Assembly: GCF_005870035.1 (NCBI RefSeq)
Contig: NZ_SWJG01000013.1
Location: 1 to 64,000 of the forward strand
DNA: 64,000 nucleotides
Direction of reading: 5' to 3'
Source: Spirosoma lacussanchae
GTDB taxonomy: Bacteria; Bacteroidota; Bacteroidia; Cytophagales; Spirosomataceae
In this document: positions 45,159-54,200 of the stretch, in pieces
How the letters are laid out: each line of letters opens with the position of its first letter
Numbering within the stretch: the first letter of the stretch is position 1
Program-made: the position numbers and the translations under genes
The notes under the pieces: model-generated
What the model was told of the DNA's origin: nothing
Databases searched by the model: none
Seen by the model: only the letters and a program-made list of their open reading frames with translations

Positions 45159-45758
45159 GTGAAGAATGCTTCGTTGATTCTTAACGTCGTCCTGACGATT
45201 GCCGTAGCCGTACTGTATTACCTGCATTTTAAAGACCGCCAGCCCGAGACGACTGCCGTGACCAAGCCAGCCCAGGCTAAGGGGAAAGAAATTGTTTACG
45301 TAAACGTTGACTCGCTGCTGACCAAGTACGAGTATTTCAAAGACACCCAGAAAGTACTCGAGAGCAAACGCTTCCAGCTGGAAAACGATCTGGCCTCTAA
45401 AGGGCGCAACCTGCAGAACAAGGTGGCCTTTTTTCAGCAGCGGGCCGCTACCATGACGCAGGAGCAGGGTCGGGCTACCGAAGCCTCGCTTCAGAAAGAG
45501 CAGCAGGACATCCTGGCTTTCCGCGAGCGCGCAGCCCAGAATCTGGCCGCTGAAGAACAGGCGAAGAACAAGCAGCTTTATGATCAGATCTACGATTATC
45601 TGAACAAGGTCAACGCACAGAATAAATACCAGTTCGTGTTGGGTTACACCAAAGGCGGTGGTATTCTGTTCGCAAATCCCGACGCCGACCAGACAAAAAC
45701 CATTCTGGACGGGCTTAATAAGGAATACAAAGACAAGCAGGCTCAACCCAAGAAATAG
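45159..45758 (+). CDS. OmpH/Skp-family periplasmic chaperone
   Basis: It encodes 199 residues from GTG 45159, which starts a signal/anchor segment (VKNASLILNVVLTIAVAVLYYL); the frame upstream has no such sequence. The mature part is IVYVNVDSLLTKYEYFKDTQ followed by a long charged coiled coil (about 65-150), and a terminal YQFVLGYTKGGGILFANPDA block typical of Bacteroidota OmpH proteins. Such proteins trimerise and escort unfolded outer-membrane proteins across the periplasm. It follows the membrane protein gene and ends in a strong hairpin. Confidence 0.9.
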   Translation: MKNASLILNVVLTIAVAVLYYLHFKDRQPETTAVTKPAQAKGKEIVYVNVDSLLTKYEYFKDTQKVLESKRFQLENDLASKGRNLQNKVAFFQQRAATMTQEQGRATEASLQKEQQDILAFRERAAQNLAAEEQAKNKQLYDQIYDYLNKVNAQNKYQFVLGYTKGGGILFANPDADQTKTILDGLNKEYKDKQAQPKK

Positions 45759-45782
45759 CCCGATCGGCTCAGGGCCAACCGA

Positions 45783-45821
45783 CAAAAGGGAATTTGTCTA
45801 CAGCGGACAAATTCCCTTTTG
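45783..45821 (+). terminator. Terminator of the OmpH-like gene
   Basis: CAAAAGGGAATTTGTC (45783-45798) pairs perfectly with GACAAATTCCCTTTTG (45806-45821), a 16-bp stem with a 7-base loop, 25 bp past the stop codon. The downstream arm ends in TTTTGCTGTTTT. Confidence 0.8.
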
Positions 45822-45922
45822 CTGTTTTAGTCATCTGATAGGTAGGTGCTGTTCCGAAAAATGGCACGATTATTGGTCCTGTTAACGACCTATTTTTTGT
45901 GGTGACACTGTATAGCCGTTAA

Positions 45923-45955
45923 TTGGATTTCAGATTTGGCATAGCCCTAATTTTG
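45923..45955 (+). promoter_or_regulatory. Promoter upstream of the structured RNA / smpB region
   Basis: TTG at 45923-45925, a 22-bp spacer and TAATTTTG at 45948-45955 (an exact TAnnTTTG box) form a primary-sigma-type promoter on the plus strand. A transcript from about 45962 would contain the hairpin-rich segment at 46042-46156. Confidence 0.5.
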
Positions 45956-46041
45956 TTTATTTCCCGGTATTCCTGTGGGTTAGGCATTGTTTTTGCTTAA
46001 AAATTAAGCAATCCCGTTTTGATGAGTCATTGCTTCTGACT

Positions 46042-46156
46042 GGAGAAAAGGCCAACACCGCCTGGGTTGGGCCGATGCCGTAACAAGTCTTGAGGCTGTG
46101 ACTTCGTTACCACTCTTCGGGGTGTCAACATCGGCCTACCCAGGCGACCTTTCCCC
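46042..46156 (+). ncRNA. Candidate structured RNA upstream of smpB
   Basis: A long stem is formed by CGCCTGGGT (46059-46067) with ACCCAGGCG (46138-46146) and GGCCGATG (46070-46077) with CATCGGCC (46129-46136), and is extended outward by imperfect pairing of 46042-46051 with 46148-46156. Inside, GTAAC (46080-46084) pairs with GTTAC (46106-46110), and CACTC (46111-46115) pairs with GGGTG (46120-46124) around a UUCG tetraloop. No coding frame explains the region. It could be a 6S-like RNA, another housekeeping RNA or an smpB leader element. It does not match tmRNA or SRP RNA as I recall them. Confidence 0.5.
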
Positions 46157-46226
46157 GACGAGACAGTATTTTCGCCTGTTCCCGCAAACCTCCCTCCGCT
46201 TCCCGGTGTTTGTGTTCTTACCTGGC

Positions 46227-46234
46227 TACCTTTG
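46227..46234 (+). promoter_or_regulatory. Possible smpB promoter -7 box
   Basis: TACCTTTG is an exact TAnnTTTG box, 119 bp upstream of the smpB start. The nearest TTG upstream (46210-46212) is only 14 bp away, so the assignment is tentative. Confidence 0.4.
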
Positions 46235-46352
46235 TGGCCATTTCTCGGTTTATATTTTGGCGTTCATGCCCGACCAATGCGGGTCGGCACAGAAACTGAG
46301 TGCAAACAGCATCTCATTTCCTGACCAGTATACTGGTTCAACCTTTGCATAC

Positions 46353-46814
46353 ATGGCCTCCGCTTCTATTGTTAAACAAGTTGATATCCGCAATCGCCGG
46401 GCTTCGTTCGAGTACTCGTTTCTCGAAACCTACACCGCTGGCATTGTGCTGACCGGTACCGAAATCAAATCGGTTCGGCAAGGAAAAGTAAATCTCCAGG
46501 ATGCGTACTGCCTCATTAATGGCGAAGAGCTGTTTATCCGACAGATGAACATCTCGCTGTATTCTGAAGGCACGCATTATAATCACGAGCCGCTGCGCGA
46601 CCGTAAACTCCTGCTCACCAAACGCGAAATCAGACGGCTTACCGAAAAACTAAAGGATCAGGGACTGACCATTGTACCGATCCGGATGTTTACCAACGAG
46701 CGTGGTTTTGCGAAGGTCGATATTGCTCTGGCAAAAGGTAAAAAGCTGTACGACAAGCGGGATAGCATAAAGGAACGGGAGGTTGAACGGGATCTCCAGC
46801 GCGAGCGATACTAA
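46353..46814 (+). CDS. smpB: SsrA-binding protein SmpB
   Basis: It encodes 153 residues from ATG 46353 (MASASIVKQVDIRNRRASFE); the open frame starts at 46098 but that part runs through the structured RNA region and is not protein-like. SmpB binds tmRNA and delivers it to stalled ribosomes. Signature blocks are NRRASFEYSFLETYTAGIVL, LTGTEIKSVRQGKVNLQDAY and a basic C-terminal tail (KKLYDKRDSIKEREVERDLQ). Length is normal. The tmRNA gene is not recognised in the window. Confidence 0.95.
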   Translation: MASASIVKQVDIRNRRASFEYSFLETYTAGIVLTGTEIKSVRQGKVNLQDAYCLINGEELFIRQMNISLYSEGTHYNHEPLRDRKLLLTKREIRRLTEKLKDQGLTIVPIRMFTNERGFAKVDIALAKGKKLYDKRDSIKEREVERDLQRERY

Positions 46815-46885
46815 TTTTCCACAAATCTTGTCGTTTTGTGGATAAGTCTGTAAATTGCTACCGTACAGAGGCATTCAAACGCGAT

Positions 46886-47401
46886 ATGGGCAGGAAAGTA
46901 TTAGTCTTAAATCAAGATTACAGCGCACTCAGCATCTGCTCCGTTCCCAAAGCATTTTTGCTGGTTTACTTAGACAAAGCCGAACTCGTTGCCGAATCGG
47001 AGCAATTTATGCTGCGAACCGTTTCTGCCGAGTTTCCGATGCCGTCGGTTATCCGTCTGCACCGGTACGTGAATCTGCCCTACAAAGGCGTCATGCTAAC
47101 GAGGCAGAATATTTTCAAGCGCGATGGGCATCGTTGTCAGTATTGCGGCACGCCGGAAGACCTCACGCTTGACCATGTTATGCCAAAATCGAGAGGAGGC
47201 AAAACCAGTTGGGATAACCTGGCTACCGCCTGCAAACGCTGTAACTCCAGGAAAGGAGATTACACGCCCGACGAAGCTAACATGAAACTGCGCCAGAAAC
47301 CGTTCAAACCTACGTTTCTGGTTTTTTTACGCGAATTTTCGGGCTCCATAGAAGAAAGCTGGATGCCGTTTCTAGCTAGGAAAGAAAAAGCGTTTTTATA
47401 A
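46886..47401 (+). CDS. HNH endonuclease family protein
   Basis: It encodes 171 residues from ATG 46886 (MGRKVLVLNQDYSALSICSV); an upstream ATG at 46838 is rejected because relatives begin with this segment. The HNH zinc-binding nuclease core is CQYCGTPEDLTLDHVMPKSR (about 85-104) followed by GGKTSWDNLATACKRCNSRK. This type (COG1403) is widespread in Bacteroidota, usually a solitary housekeeping-like gene of unknown substrate. It starts 71 bp after the smpB stop and ends in a strong terminator. Confidence 0.9.
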   Translation: MGRKVLVLNQDYSALSICSVPKAFLLVYLDKAELVAESEQFMLRTVSAEFPMPSVIRLHRYVNLPYKGVMLTRQNIFKRDGHRCQYCGTPEDLTLDHVMPKSRGGKTSWDNLATACKRCNSRKGDYTPDEANMKLRQKPFKPTFLVFLREFSGSIEESWMPFLARKEKAFL

Positions 47402-47413
47402 AAAAACAGTAGC

Positions 47414-47474
47414 CAGGCAGGGAGGCCGACAGAAAAGACGGGGTAACCGCTTCTTTTCTGTCGACCTCCCTGCC
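47414..47474 (+). terminator. Terminator after the HNH gene
   Basis: A 24-bp arm (47414-47437, beginning AGGCAGGGAGG) pairs with 47451-47474 with a single mismatch around a 13-base loop, and is followed by TTTTTT. It lies 12 bp after the stop codon. Confidence 0.85.
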
Positions 47475-47516
47475 TTTTTTACGGCCCGTCAGAACTTTTT
47501 GCCCGAAAAGATTGCT

Positions 47517-47524
47517 TACCTTTG
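47517..47524 (+). promoter_or_regulatory. Promoter -7 box of rpsA
   Basis: TACCTTTG at 47517-47524 matches TAnnTTTG. A TTG lies at 47499-47501 but only 15 bp away. A leader of about 90 bases would precede the rpsA start. Confidence 0.5.
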
Positions 47525-47619
47525 CAGTCCTTTTTCAAGGATAACAATCTATAAACCAAAAGTCAGCGCGCCATTGACCCAGCGCCTGATGTACCGAGTG
47601 GGTCAGGAAACCATTTTTT

Positions 47620-49404
47620 ATGAGCAAAACGCAGCAACGCGAACTGCCGGCATTTGATTGGGACCGGGCAGACAACAAAGGATTTGGAAGTGGCTATTCG
47701 GATGACGAGCGCAACCGGATGTTAGAACTCTACGACAACACCCTGTCGGAGGTTAAAGAGAAAGAAGTGGTGATGGGAACCGTAGTTGGGATCACGGACC
47801 GGGAGGTACTGCTCAACATCGGATTCAAGTCGGACGGGTTGGTGCCAGCTTCTGAATTCCGGGATCTGCCGGACCTGAAGATGGGTGATGAAGTTGAAGT
47901 TTACGTAGAAAATCAGGAAGACCCGAACGGTCAGCTGGTGCTCTCGCGCAAAAAAGCGAAAGTGATCACCGCCTGGCAGAAAATCCAGAAGGCGCTGGAC
48001 GAAGACCTCGTTATCGATGGCTTCGTAAAACGCCGGACCAAAGGTGGCCTGATCGTTGATATTTACAGTGTAGAAGCGTTCTTGCCTGGTTCGCAGATCG
48101 ACGTGAAGCCGATCCGTGACTTCGATATTTTCGTTGGCAAGAAAATGGAGGTTAAAGTCGTCAAGATCAACTATGCAAACGACAACGTCGTTGTTTCGCA
48201 CAAAGTACTGATCGAGAAAGACCTCGAAGCACAACGTGCTCAAATCCTGAACAACCTCGAAAAAGGGCAGGTACTCGAAGGGGTGATCAAGAACATGACC
48301 AACTTCGGTGTGTTCATCGACCTCGGTGGCGTAGATGGTCTGCTGCATATCACGGATATCTCGTGGGGCCGTATCAGCCATCCGTCAGAAGTCCTGCACC
48401 TCGACCAGAAAGTCAACGTGGTTGTACTCGACTTCGACGAAGACAAGAAGCGGATTTCGCTGGGTATGAAGCAGCTGCAGGCCCACCCATGGGATGCGCT
48501 GTCGGACGATATTCAGGTTGGTTCGAAAGTGAAAGGCAAAATCGTAAACGTAGCCGATTACGGCGCGTTCCTCGAACTGATGCCGGGCGTAGAAGGCCTG
48601 ATCCACGTATCCGAAATGTCGTGGTCGCAGCACCTGCGCAACCCGCAGGAGTTCCTGAAAGTTGGCGATGAAGTAGAAGCACAGGTGCTGACGCTGGATC
48701 GTAACGATCGGAAAATGTCGCTGGGCATCAAGCAACTGACCGAAGATCCCTGGACCCGCCCCGAACTGCGGACCAAGTATGCGATCGGTACCAAGCACAA
48801 AGGTCTGGTGCGCAACCTGACCAACTTCGGTCTGTTCCTCGAACTGGAAGAAGGTATCGATGGTCTGGTACACGTATCGGATCTGTCCTGGACCAAGAAA
48901 GTAAAACACCCATCGGACTTCATCAAAGTAGGTGAAGAACTGGAGGTTGTAGTACTAGAACTGGACGTTGATAACCGTCGTCTGGCCCTGGGTCATAAGC
49001 AGCTCGAAGAAAATCCTTGGGATACGTTCGAGTCTGTATTTGCGGTAGGTACCATTCACCGGTGCACGATCCTGAGCAAAAACGACAAGATGGCTACGCT
49101 CGAACTGCCCTACGGCATCGAGGGCTTCTCGTCGCTCAAGAATCTGGGCAAAGAAGACGGTACCTTCGCTGAGGTGGGTGAAAACCTCGACTTCAAAGTG
49201 ACCGAATTTTCGAAAGAAGAGAAACGCATCATGCTCTCGCACACGAAAACGTGGCAGGAGAAAAACGAGCCGGTAAAAGAGCAGAAGCCGAAAGCCCCCA
49301 AAGCGCAGTCGACTTCGACCTCCAATCAATCGGATCGTGGCGCAACCTTGGGTGATCTCGATGCCCTGGCTGCCCTGAAAGAGCAGATGGAAGGCCGCAA
49401 CTAA
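47620..49404 (+). CDS. rpsA: 30S ribosomal protein S1
   Basis: It encodes 594 residues starting MSKTQQRELPAFDWDRADNK. S1 binds mRNA on the small subunit. Six S1 (OB-fold) repeats are visible, for example GTVVGITDREVLLNIGFKSD (about 48-67), GVIKNMTNFGVFIDLGGVDG, GKIVNVADYGAFLELMPGVE and GLVRNLTNFGLFLELEEGID. A low-complexity lysine/proline/serine tail (about 545-580) precedes the helical C-terminus ALAALKEQMEGRN. It is a single-gene unit with its own promoter box and terminator. In many Bacteroidota S1 has little role in Shine-Dalgarno-independent initiation, but length is normal. Confidence 0.97.
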   Translation: MSKTQQRELPAFDWDRADNKGFGSGYSDDERNRMLELYDNTLSEVKEKEVVMGTVVGITDREVLLNIGFKSDGLVPASEFRDLPDLKMGDEVEVYVENQEDPNGQLVLSRKKAKVITAWQKIQKALDEDLVIDGFVKRRTKGGLIVDIYSVEAFLPGSQIDVKPIRDFDIFVGKKMEVKVVKINYANDNVVVSHKVLIEKDLEAQRAQILNNLEKGQVLEGVIKNMTNFGVFIDLGGVDGLLHITDISWGRISHPSEVLHLDQKVNVVVLDFDEDKKRISLGMKQLQAHPWDALSDDIQVGSKVKGKIVNVADYGAFLELMPGVEGLIHVSEMSWSQHLRNPQEFLKVGDEVEAQVLTLDRNDRKMSLGIKQLTEDPWTRPELRTKYAIGTKHKGLVRNLTNFGLFLELEEGIDGLVHVSDLSWTKKVKHPSDFIKVGEELEVVVLELDVDNRRLALGHKQLEENPWDTFESVFAVGTIHRCTILSKNDKMATLELPYGIEGFSSLKNLGKEDGTFAEVGENLDFKVTEFSKEEKRIMLSHTKTWQEKNEPVKEQKPKAPKAQSTSTSNQSDRGATLGDLDALAALKEQMEGRN

Positions 49405-49436
49405 GACCTGTTGCTACTGTTCTACTTAGATAGTAT

Positions 49437-49464
49437 CGCCCCGGTATTACCAAATACCGGGGCG
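49437..49464 (+). terminator. Terminator of rpsA
   Basis: CGCCCCGGTATT (49437-49448) pairs perfectly with AATACCGGGGCG (49453-49464), a 12-bp stem with a 4-base loop followed by seven Ts. A textbook intrinsic terminator 33 bp past the stop codon. Confidence 0.95.
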
Positions 49465-49481
49465 TTTTTTTGGCGTGACTT

Positions 49482-49511
49482 TTGCCTGCGATAGATAAAT
49501 ACCTATATTTG
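49482..49511 (+). promoter_or_regulatory. Promoter of tRNA-Cys
   Basis: TTG (49482-49484), a 19-bp spacer and TATATTTG (49504-49511) match the Bacteroidota primary promoter, about 40 bp upstream of the tRNA. Confidence 0.75.
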
Positions 49512-49551
49512 CAGTCCCGAATCGAGGAGTTATCATGTGTTCGGGTAAAAT

Positions 49552-49622
49552 GGTTCCGTGGCCGAGTGGCTAGGCAGAGGTCTGCAAAACCTCGTACAGC
49601 GGTTCGAATCCGCTCGGAACCT
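49552..49622 (+). tRNA. tRNA-Cys (GCA)
   Basis: This is 71 nt. The acceptor stem GGTTCCG (49552-49558) pairs with CGGAACC (49615-49621), with U as discriminator, as expected for cysteine. The anticodon arm reads GAGG-T-CTGCAAA-A-CCTC with anticodon GCA. The T arm contains GCGGTTCGAATCCGC. CCA is not encoded. Confidence 0.97.
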
Positions 49623-49633
49623 CTCCGATTATG

Positions 49634-49676
49634 ATTGCCATTTGGCTATTCTTTGCAAAAGAAGCCGAATGGCAAT
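49634..49676 (+). terminator. Terminator of tRNA-Cys
   Basis: ATTGCCATTTGGCT (49634-49647) pairs with AGCCGAATGGCAAT (49663-49676) with one G-T wobble, followed by eight Ts. Confidence 0.85.
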
Positions 49677-49796
49677 TTTTTTTGCAGAACACCCAAATAA
49701 ACAAATCGTTATCAGTCGGTACGGCGAATCAGAATTGGCGCTGCTTAGAACCAATATAAATAAAATTGAGCCTTAAAAATATCTAAACCTTGATTT

Positions 49797-49827
49797 TTGC
49801 CTATACAGCAATCGTGTCGTACTTTTG
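49797..49827 (+). promoter_or_regulatory. Promoter of the ACIII-oxidase operon
   Basis: TTG (49797-49799), a 20-bp spacer and TACTTTTG (49820-49827) are a full match to the Bacteroidota promoter. Because the -7 box covers the ATG-like frame start at 49825, the translation start must be further downstream (49888, or 49855). Confidence 0.8.
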
Positions 49828-49887
49828 TGGGCCAATGAAAAGTTAGTGGTGAATATGGTGATTAACACGTTAACTATACATCTCAAA

Positions 49888-51198
49888 ATGAGTCGCTTGT
49901 CTAAGGTTTACGGGGTGTTTGCCCTGTCGCTGGCGCTGTTACTGAACGGTAGTCAGCTCAAGGCGCAGGACTCAGTTGCGGCAGCCGGCGGAGGTCCAGC
50001 CACAGCCACACCTGCTGGTGGGGGTGGTGGCGGAGACGCTGAAAAGGGAAAAACATTGTTCACAAACAACTGTGCGCAATGCCATGCTGTAACTGAAGAA
50101 GTAGTTGTTGGACCCGGTTTGAAAGGAATTCAGCAGCGTGCTCCCAGTAAAGATTGGTTGCATAAATGGATTCGTAACTCATCGGCCCTGATTGCCGCTG
50201 GAGATCCATACGCTGTTCAGGTTTACAACAAGTTCAACAAGATTCAGATGTCGAACTTCCCGAACCTGACGGATGCCGACATCGATGGTATTCTGGCCTA
50301 CATCGACCAGGCGAGTGCGCCCGCAACGGCTACCGTTGATGGAGATGGCAAAGCTCAGCCGCGTGGTGGCGGTGGTGCCTCAGCCGAGAACGGTGGTATC
50401 AGCTCGAGCCCGTCTAATCTGTTTACGTTTGTACTCGTTGCGCTGCTGGTTGTCATGCTGCTCGTACTGGGCGTATTACTGGTTATCGTGACGATTCTGT
50501 CAAAAGCGGTAACGCCGGTAGCTGCCGGCGATGGTACACAAACCGTAGCTCCGCTGGGTCAGCGTTTGAAAGAAGGTCTGTCCGGCGCGTTTAACAACCC
50601 AACACTCCGCTCCGTTGTTATCTGGCTGTTTTTGCTGGTCGTCGCAAAAGAGTCGATCGACGGTTTGTATAGTGTTGGTATCCAGCAGGGTTATGCTCCT
50701 AAGCAGCCTATTGCTTACTCCCACAAGCTACACGCCGGTCAGTACAAGATCGACTGCAACTACTGCCATACGGGTGTGAATAAAGGGAAATCGGCAACGA
50801 TTCCGGCTGCCAACATTTGTATGAACTGCCACGGCGTCATCAAGAAAGAGTCGCCCGAAATCCAGAAAATCTACGCAGCCATCGAGCAGAACCGGCCTAT
50901 CGAATGGGTTCGGGTACACAACCTGCCTGATCTGGCTTACTTCAACCATGCTCAGCACGTAAACGTCGGCAACGTACAATGCCAGACCTGCCACGGCGAG
51001 ATTGAGAAAATGGAAGTAGTGGAGCAACGCTCTTCACTGACCATGGGCTGGTGTATTGACTGTCACCGCAAAACGGAAGTCAACACGAAAGACAATGCTT
51101 ATTACGATAAGCTGGTTGCGTTGCACCGGAAAGAAAGCAAAGAGCCGCTCAAGGTAGCCAACATTGGTGGTCTGGAGTGTTCCAAATGCCACTATTAA
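49888..51198 (+). CDS. actA: Alternative complex III subunit ActA, multiheme cytochrome c with N-terminal monoheme domain
   Basis: It encodes 436 residues from ATG 49888 (signal peptide MSRLSKVYGVFALSLALLLN); ATG 49855 is possible. Six CxxCH heme motifs are visible: CAQCH (62-66), then CNYCH (290), CMNCH (311), CQTCH (365), CIDCH (389) and CSKCH (431). The first belongs to a cytochrome c domain (about 48-150), followed by a membrane helix (about 170-195) and the pentaheme module typical of ActA. ACIII oxidises menaquinol and passes electrons to the oxidase. The extra N-terminal domain may replace a separate electron carrier. First gene of the operon. Confidence 0.92.
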   Translation: MSRLSKVYGVFALSLALLLNGSQLKAQDSVAAAGGGPATATPAGGGGGGDAEKGKTLFTNNCAQCHAVTEEVVVGPGLKGIQQRAPSKDWLHKWIRNSSALIAAGDPYAVQVYNKFNKIQMSNFPNLTDADIDGILAYIDQASAPATATVDGDGKAQPRGGGGASAENGGISSSPSNLFTFVLVALLVVMLLVLGVLLVIVTILSKAVTPVAAGDGTQTVAPLGQRLKEGLSGAFNNPTLRSVVIWLFLLVVAKESIDGLYSVGIQQGYAPKQPIAYSHKLHAGQYKIDCNYCHTGVNKGKSATIPAANICMNCHGVIKKESPEIQKIYAAIEQNRPIEWVRVHNLPDLAYFNHAQHVNVGNVQCQTCHGEIEKMEVVEQRSSLTMGWCIDCHRKTEVNTKDNAYYDKLVALHRKESKEPLKVANIGGLECSKCHY

Positions 51199-51225
51199 TC
51201 GTTTAACCTGCCGCACAAAATACGC

Positions 51226-54200
51226 ATGGAAAATACAACCAAACGGTATTGGAAAGGGGTTGAGGAACTGCGCAATGACGCTACGTTCGTCAAGAACGCC
51301 AACAGCGAATTTGCTAATCCCGACGAGTCTTCCTCAGACCTTGATGGTCTGCTGGGCGGCTCGAACACCCAACGCCGTGATTTCCTTAAAGCAATGGGTT
51401 TTGGCATGGCTGCCGTTTCGCTGGCGGCCTGTGAGACACCAGTTCATAAAGCTATTCCGTACATCAACAAACCGGAATTTACGTACCCATCTATTTCAGA
51501 CTACTACGCTTCAACCTTCGTTGATGGTGGTGATTACGCGGCTATCCTGGTAGAAACCCGCGAAGGTCGGCCCATTAAAATTGAAGGTAACCCGCAGTCA
51601 AGCATCTCGAAAGGGGGGACCACCGCCCGCGTTCAGGCATCGGTTCTGTCTCTGTATGACATCGACAAGCTGAATGGACCGCGCCGGGGTGATGCCGTCA
51701 TCGACTGGGCAACCGCCGACCGCGAGATTATTAATGGTCTGAATACGGTTTCTTCGCGCGGTGGAGCTATTCGCATCGTTACGTCTACGATTTTAAGTCC
51801 AGCCACCAAGGCGGTTGTTGCTGACTTCGTAGCCAAGTACCCGACAGCCCGCCACATCATGTACGATGTGAACTCGGCATTCGGTATAGTCCAGGCCAAC
51901 CAGGCCTCGTTTGGTAAAGCCGTTATTCCATCGTACGATTTCGGCAAAGCGCAGACGATCGTTAGCCTGGGAGCCGACTTCCTGGGCACCTGGATTGCTC
52001 CGCTGGATTTTGCCCGTCCGTATGCACAGGGTCGTAAGATCGGTGCTGTTGGTGGTGGCAAGAAAACGATGTCACGTCACTACCAGTTTGAGACCGGATT
52101 GTCGATGACGGGTGCGAACGCCGATTACCGGGGTACCTATAAACCATCGCAGGAAGGTCTGGTTGCGCTGGCGCTATACAATAAAGTAGCTCAAAAACTG
52201 GGTGGTACGGCTGCTGGCTCTGCTTCTGTCGATGTGCAATATCTGGACAAAGCGGCTACGGATCTGGCCCGCTCACGCGGCCGGGCGCTGGTTGTATCTG
52301 GATCCAATGATCCAAACGTTCAGGTGGTGATAAACGCCCTGAATGGTCTGCTTGGCAGCTACGGCTCCACCATTGATCTCGATACACCACTGAACTACCG
52401 GCAGGGTAACGATCAGCAGATGAATGCGTTCATCGATGATGCGAAAGCGGGTCGGGTAGGAGCTGCTCTGTTTTTCGGTGCTAACCCGGTATACGATCAC
52501 CCACGTGGTGCCGAACTGGCTGAAGCCCTGCCGCGGGTAGGTCTCTCCATTTCGTTCGCTGACCGTGCTGATGAGACCGCTTCGGTTTGTAAATACATCA
52601 CACCGGCTCCGCACTTCCTCGAGTGCTGGGGCGATGCCGAGCCTAAAGCTGGTCATTACAGCCTGATGCAGCCGGCTATCACGCACATCTTCAAGACGCG
52701 CCAGTTTCAGTCGAGTCTACTCACTTGGGCAGGTCGGCCAAACGACTTCCAGACGTACCTGAAAAACTACTGGCGTACCAACTATTATCCGCAGGCTTCA
52801 GGATTCTCGTCATTTGACGCTTTCTGGATAAAGTGTCTGCACGATGGCGTTTTTGAGCCCGCTAAGGGTCAGGCCGTTGCTGGTGGTGCTAGCTTTGCAG
52901 GTAACCTGGCCCAGGCTGCCGCTGGCATTGCGCAACGCTACCGGCCAACGACGGGTATCGAGCTGGCCCTGTACGAGAAAGTAAGCATCGGTTCTGGCTC
53001 GATGGCTAATAACCCCTGGTTACAGGAGATGCCTGATCCGGTTTCTAAAGCCTGCTGGGATAACTACGCAGCCCTGTCGCAGAAAACGGCCAACGATATG
53101 GGCGTTGCGCAAAACGACTTGGTGACGGTTACTGTAAACGGCAAGTCGATTGAATTACCCGTGCTGGTACAACCCGGTCAGGCCGACAACACCGTATCGG
53201 TAGCCATCGGTTATGGCCGTGAAAAAGCGGGTAAAGCGGGCAACAGTGTTGGTAAGAACGCCTTCCCGCTCGCCAGCCTGACCAACGGATACCTGAACTT
53301 CTCAGCGGTTGGCGCCAAAGTTGAAAAAGCAAGTGGTAAGCGTGAGATTGCGCAGACGCAAACCCACGACACCGTAATGGGTCGCCGGGCGGTCGTGCAG
53401 GAAGCCAAGCTGACCGACTACGTCAAGAATCCGATGGCCGGTCGGTATACACCTAAGGTTGAAACGTCCGAAGGGCCAACCGATCCGACCAACATCACTC
53501 TCTGGCACGGCTACGGTAAGCCTAACCATTCATGGGGTATGGTCATTGACCTGAACTCCTGTATCGGTTGTAATGCCTGCGTGATCGGTTGTCAGTCGGA
53601 GAACAACATCCAGGTAGTAGGCCGCGACGAAGTAATCATGCGTCGTGAAATGCACTGGATTCGGATTGACCGTTACTACAGCAGCGACGCTGACGCTGAA
53701 GATGTAAAAGCACTGGAAGTAGCTTCGGCCAATCCCGAAGTAACATTCCAGCCTATGCTTTGCCAGCACTGCAGCAACGCTCCCTGCGAAACGGTATGTC
53801 CTGTTCTGGCTACGACCCACAGCACTGAGGGTCTCAACCAGATGACCTACAACCGTTGTATCGGTACCCGTTACTGCGCTAACAACTGTCCTTATAAAGT
53901 ACGCCGTTTCAACTGGTTCAAGTACTTCGATAACGATAACTTCGATTATCATTTCAACAATGACCTTGGTAAGATGGTCATCAACCCGGATGTTACAGTT
54001 CGGTCACGGGGGGTAATCGAGAAGTGTTCGTTCTGCGTGCAGCGGATTCAGGAAGGCAAACTGACGGCCAAGAAAGAGCGTCGTCGACCCATGCCGGATG
54101 AAATCCAGACTGCCTGTGCGCAGGCCTGCCCAACCGACGCCATTATTTTCGGCGACATGAACAACCCCGAAAGCACCATTTCCAAAACGCTGGAAGTAGA

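Noticed and set aside
46341-46348. AACCTTTG as smpB promoter box
   Set aside because: It lies 5 bp from the start codon, which would give an almost leaderless message, and it deviates from TAnnTTTG at the first base.
46098-46352. N-terminal extension of SmpB
   Set aside because: SmpB proteins start close to the segment at 46353, and the extension runs through the structured RNA candidate.
49558-49776. Open frame covering the tRNA-Cys gene
   Set aside because: It is formed by the tRNA and its terminator; the cloverleaf is complete.
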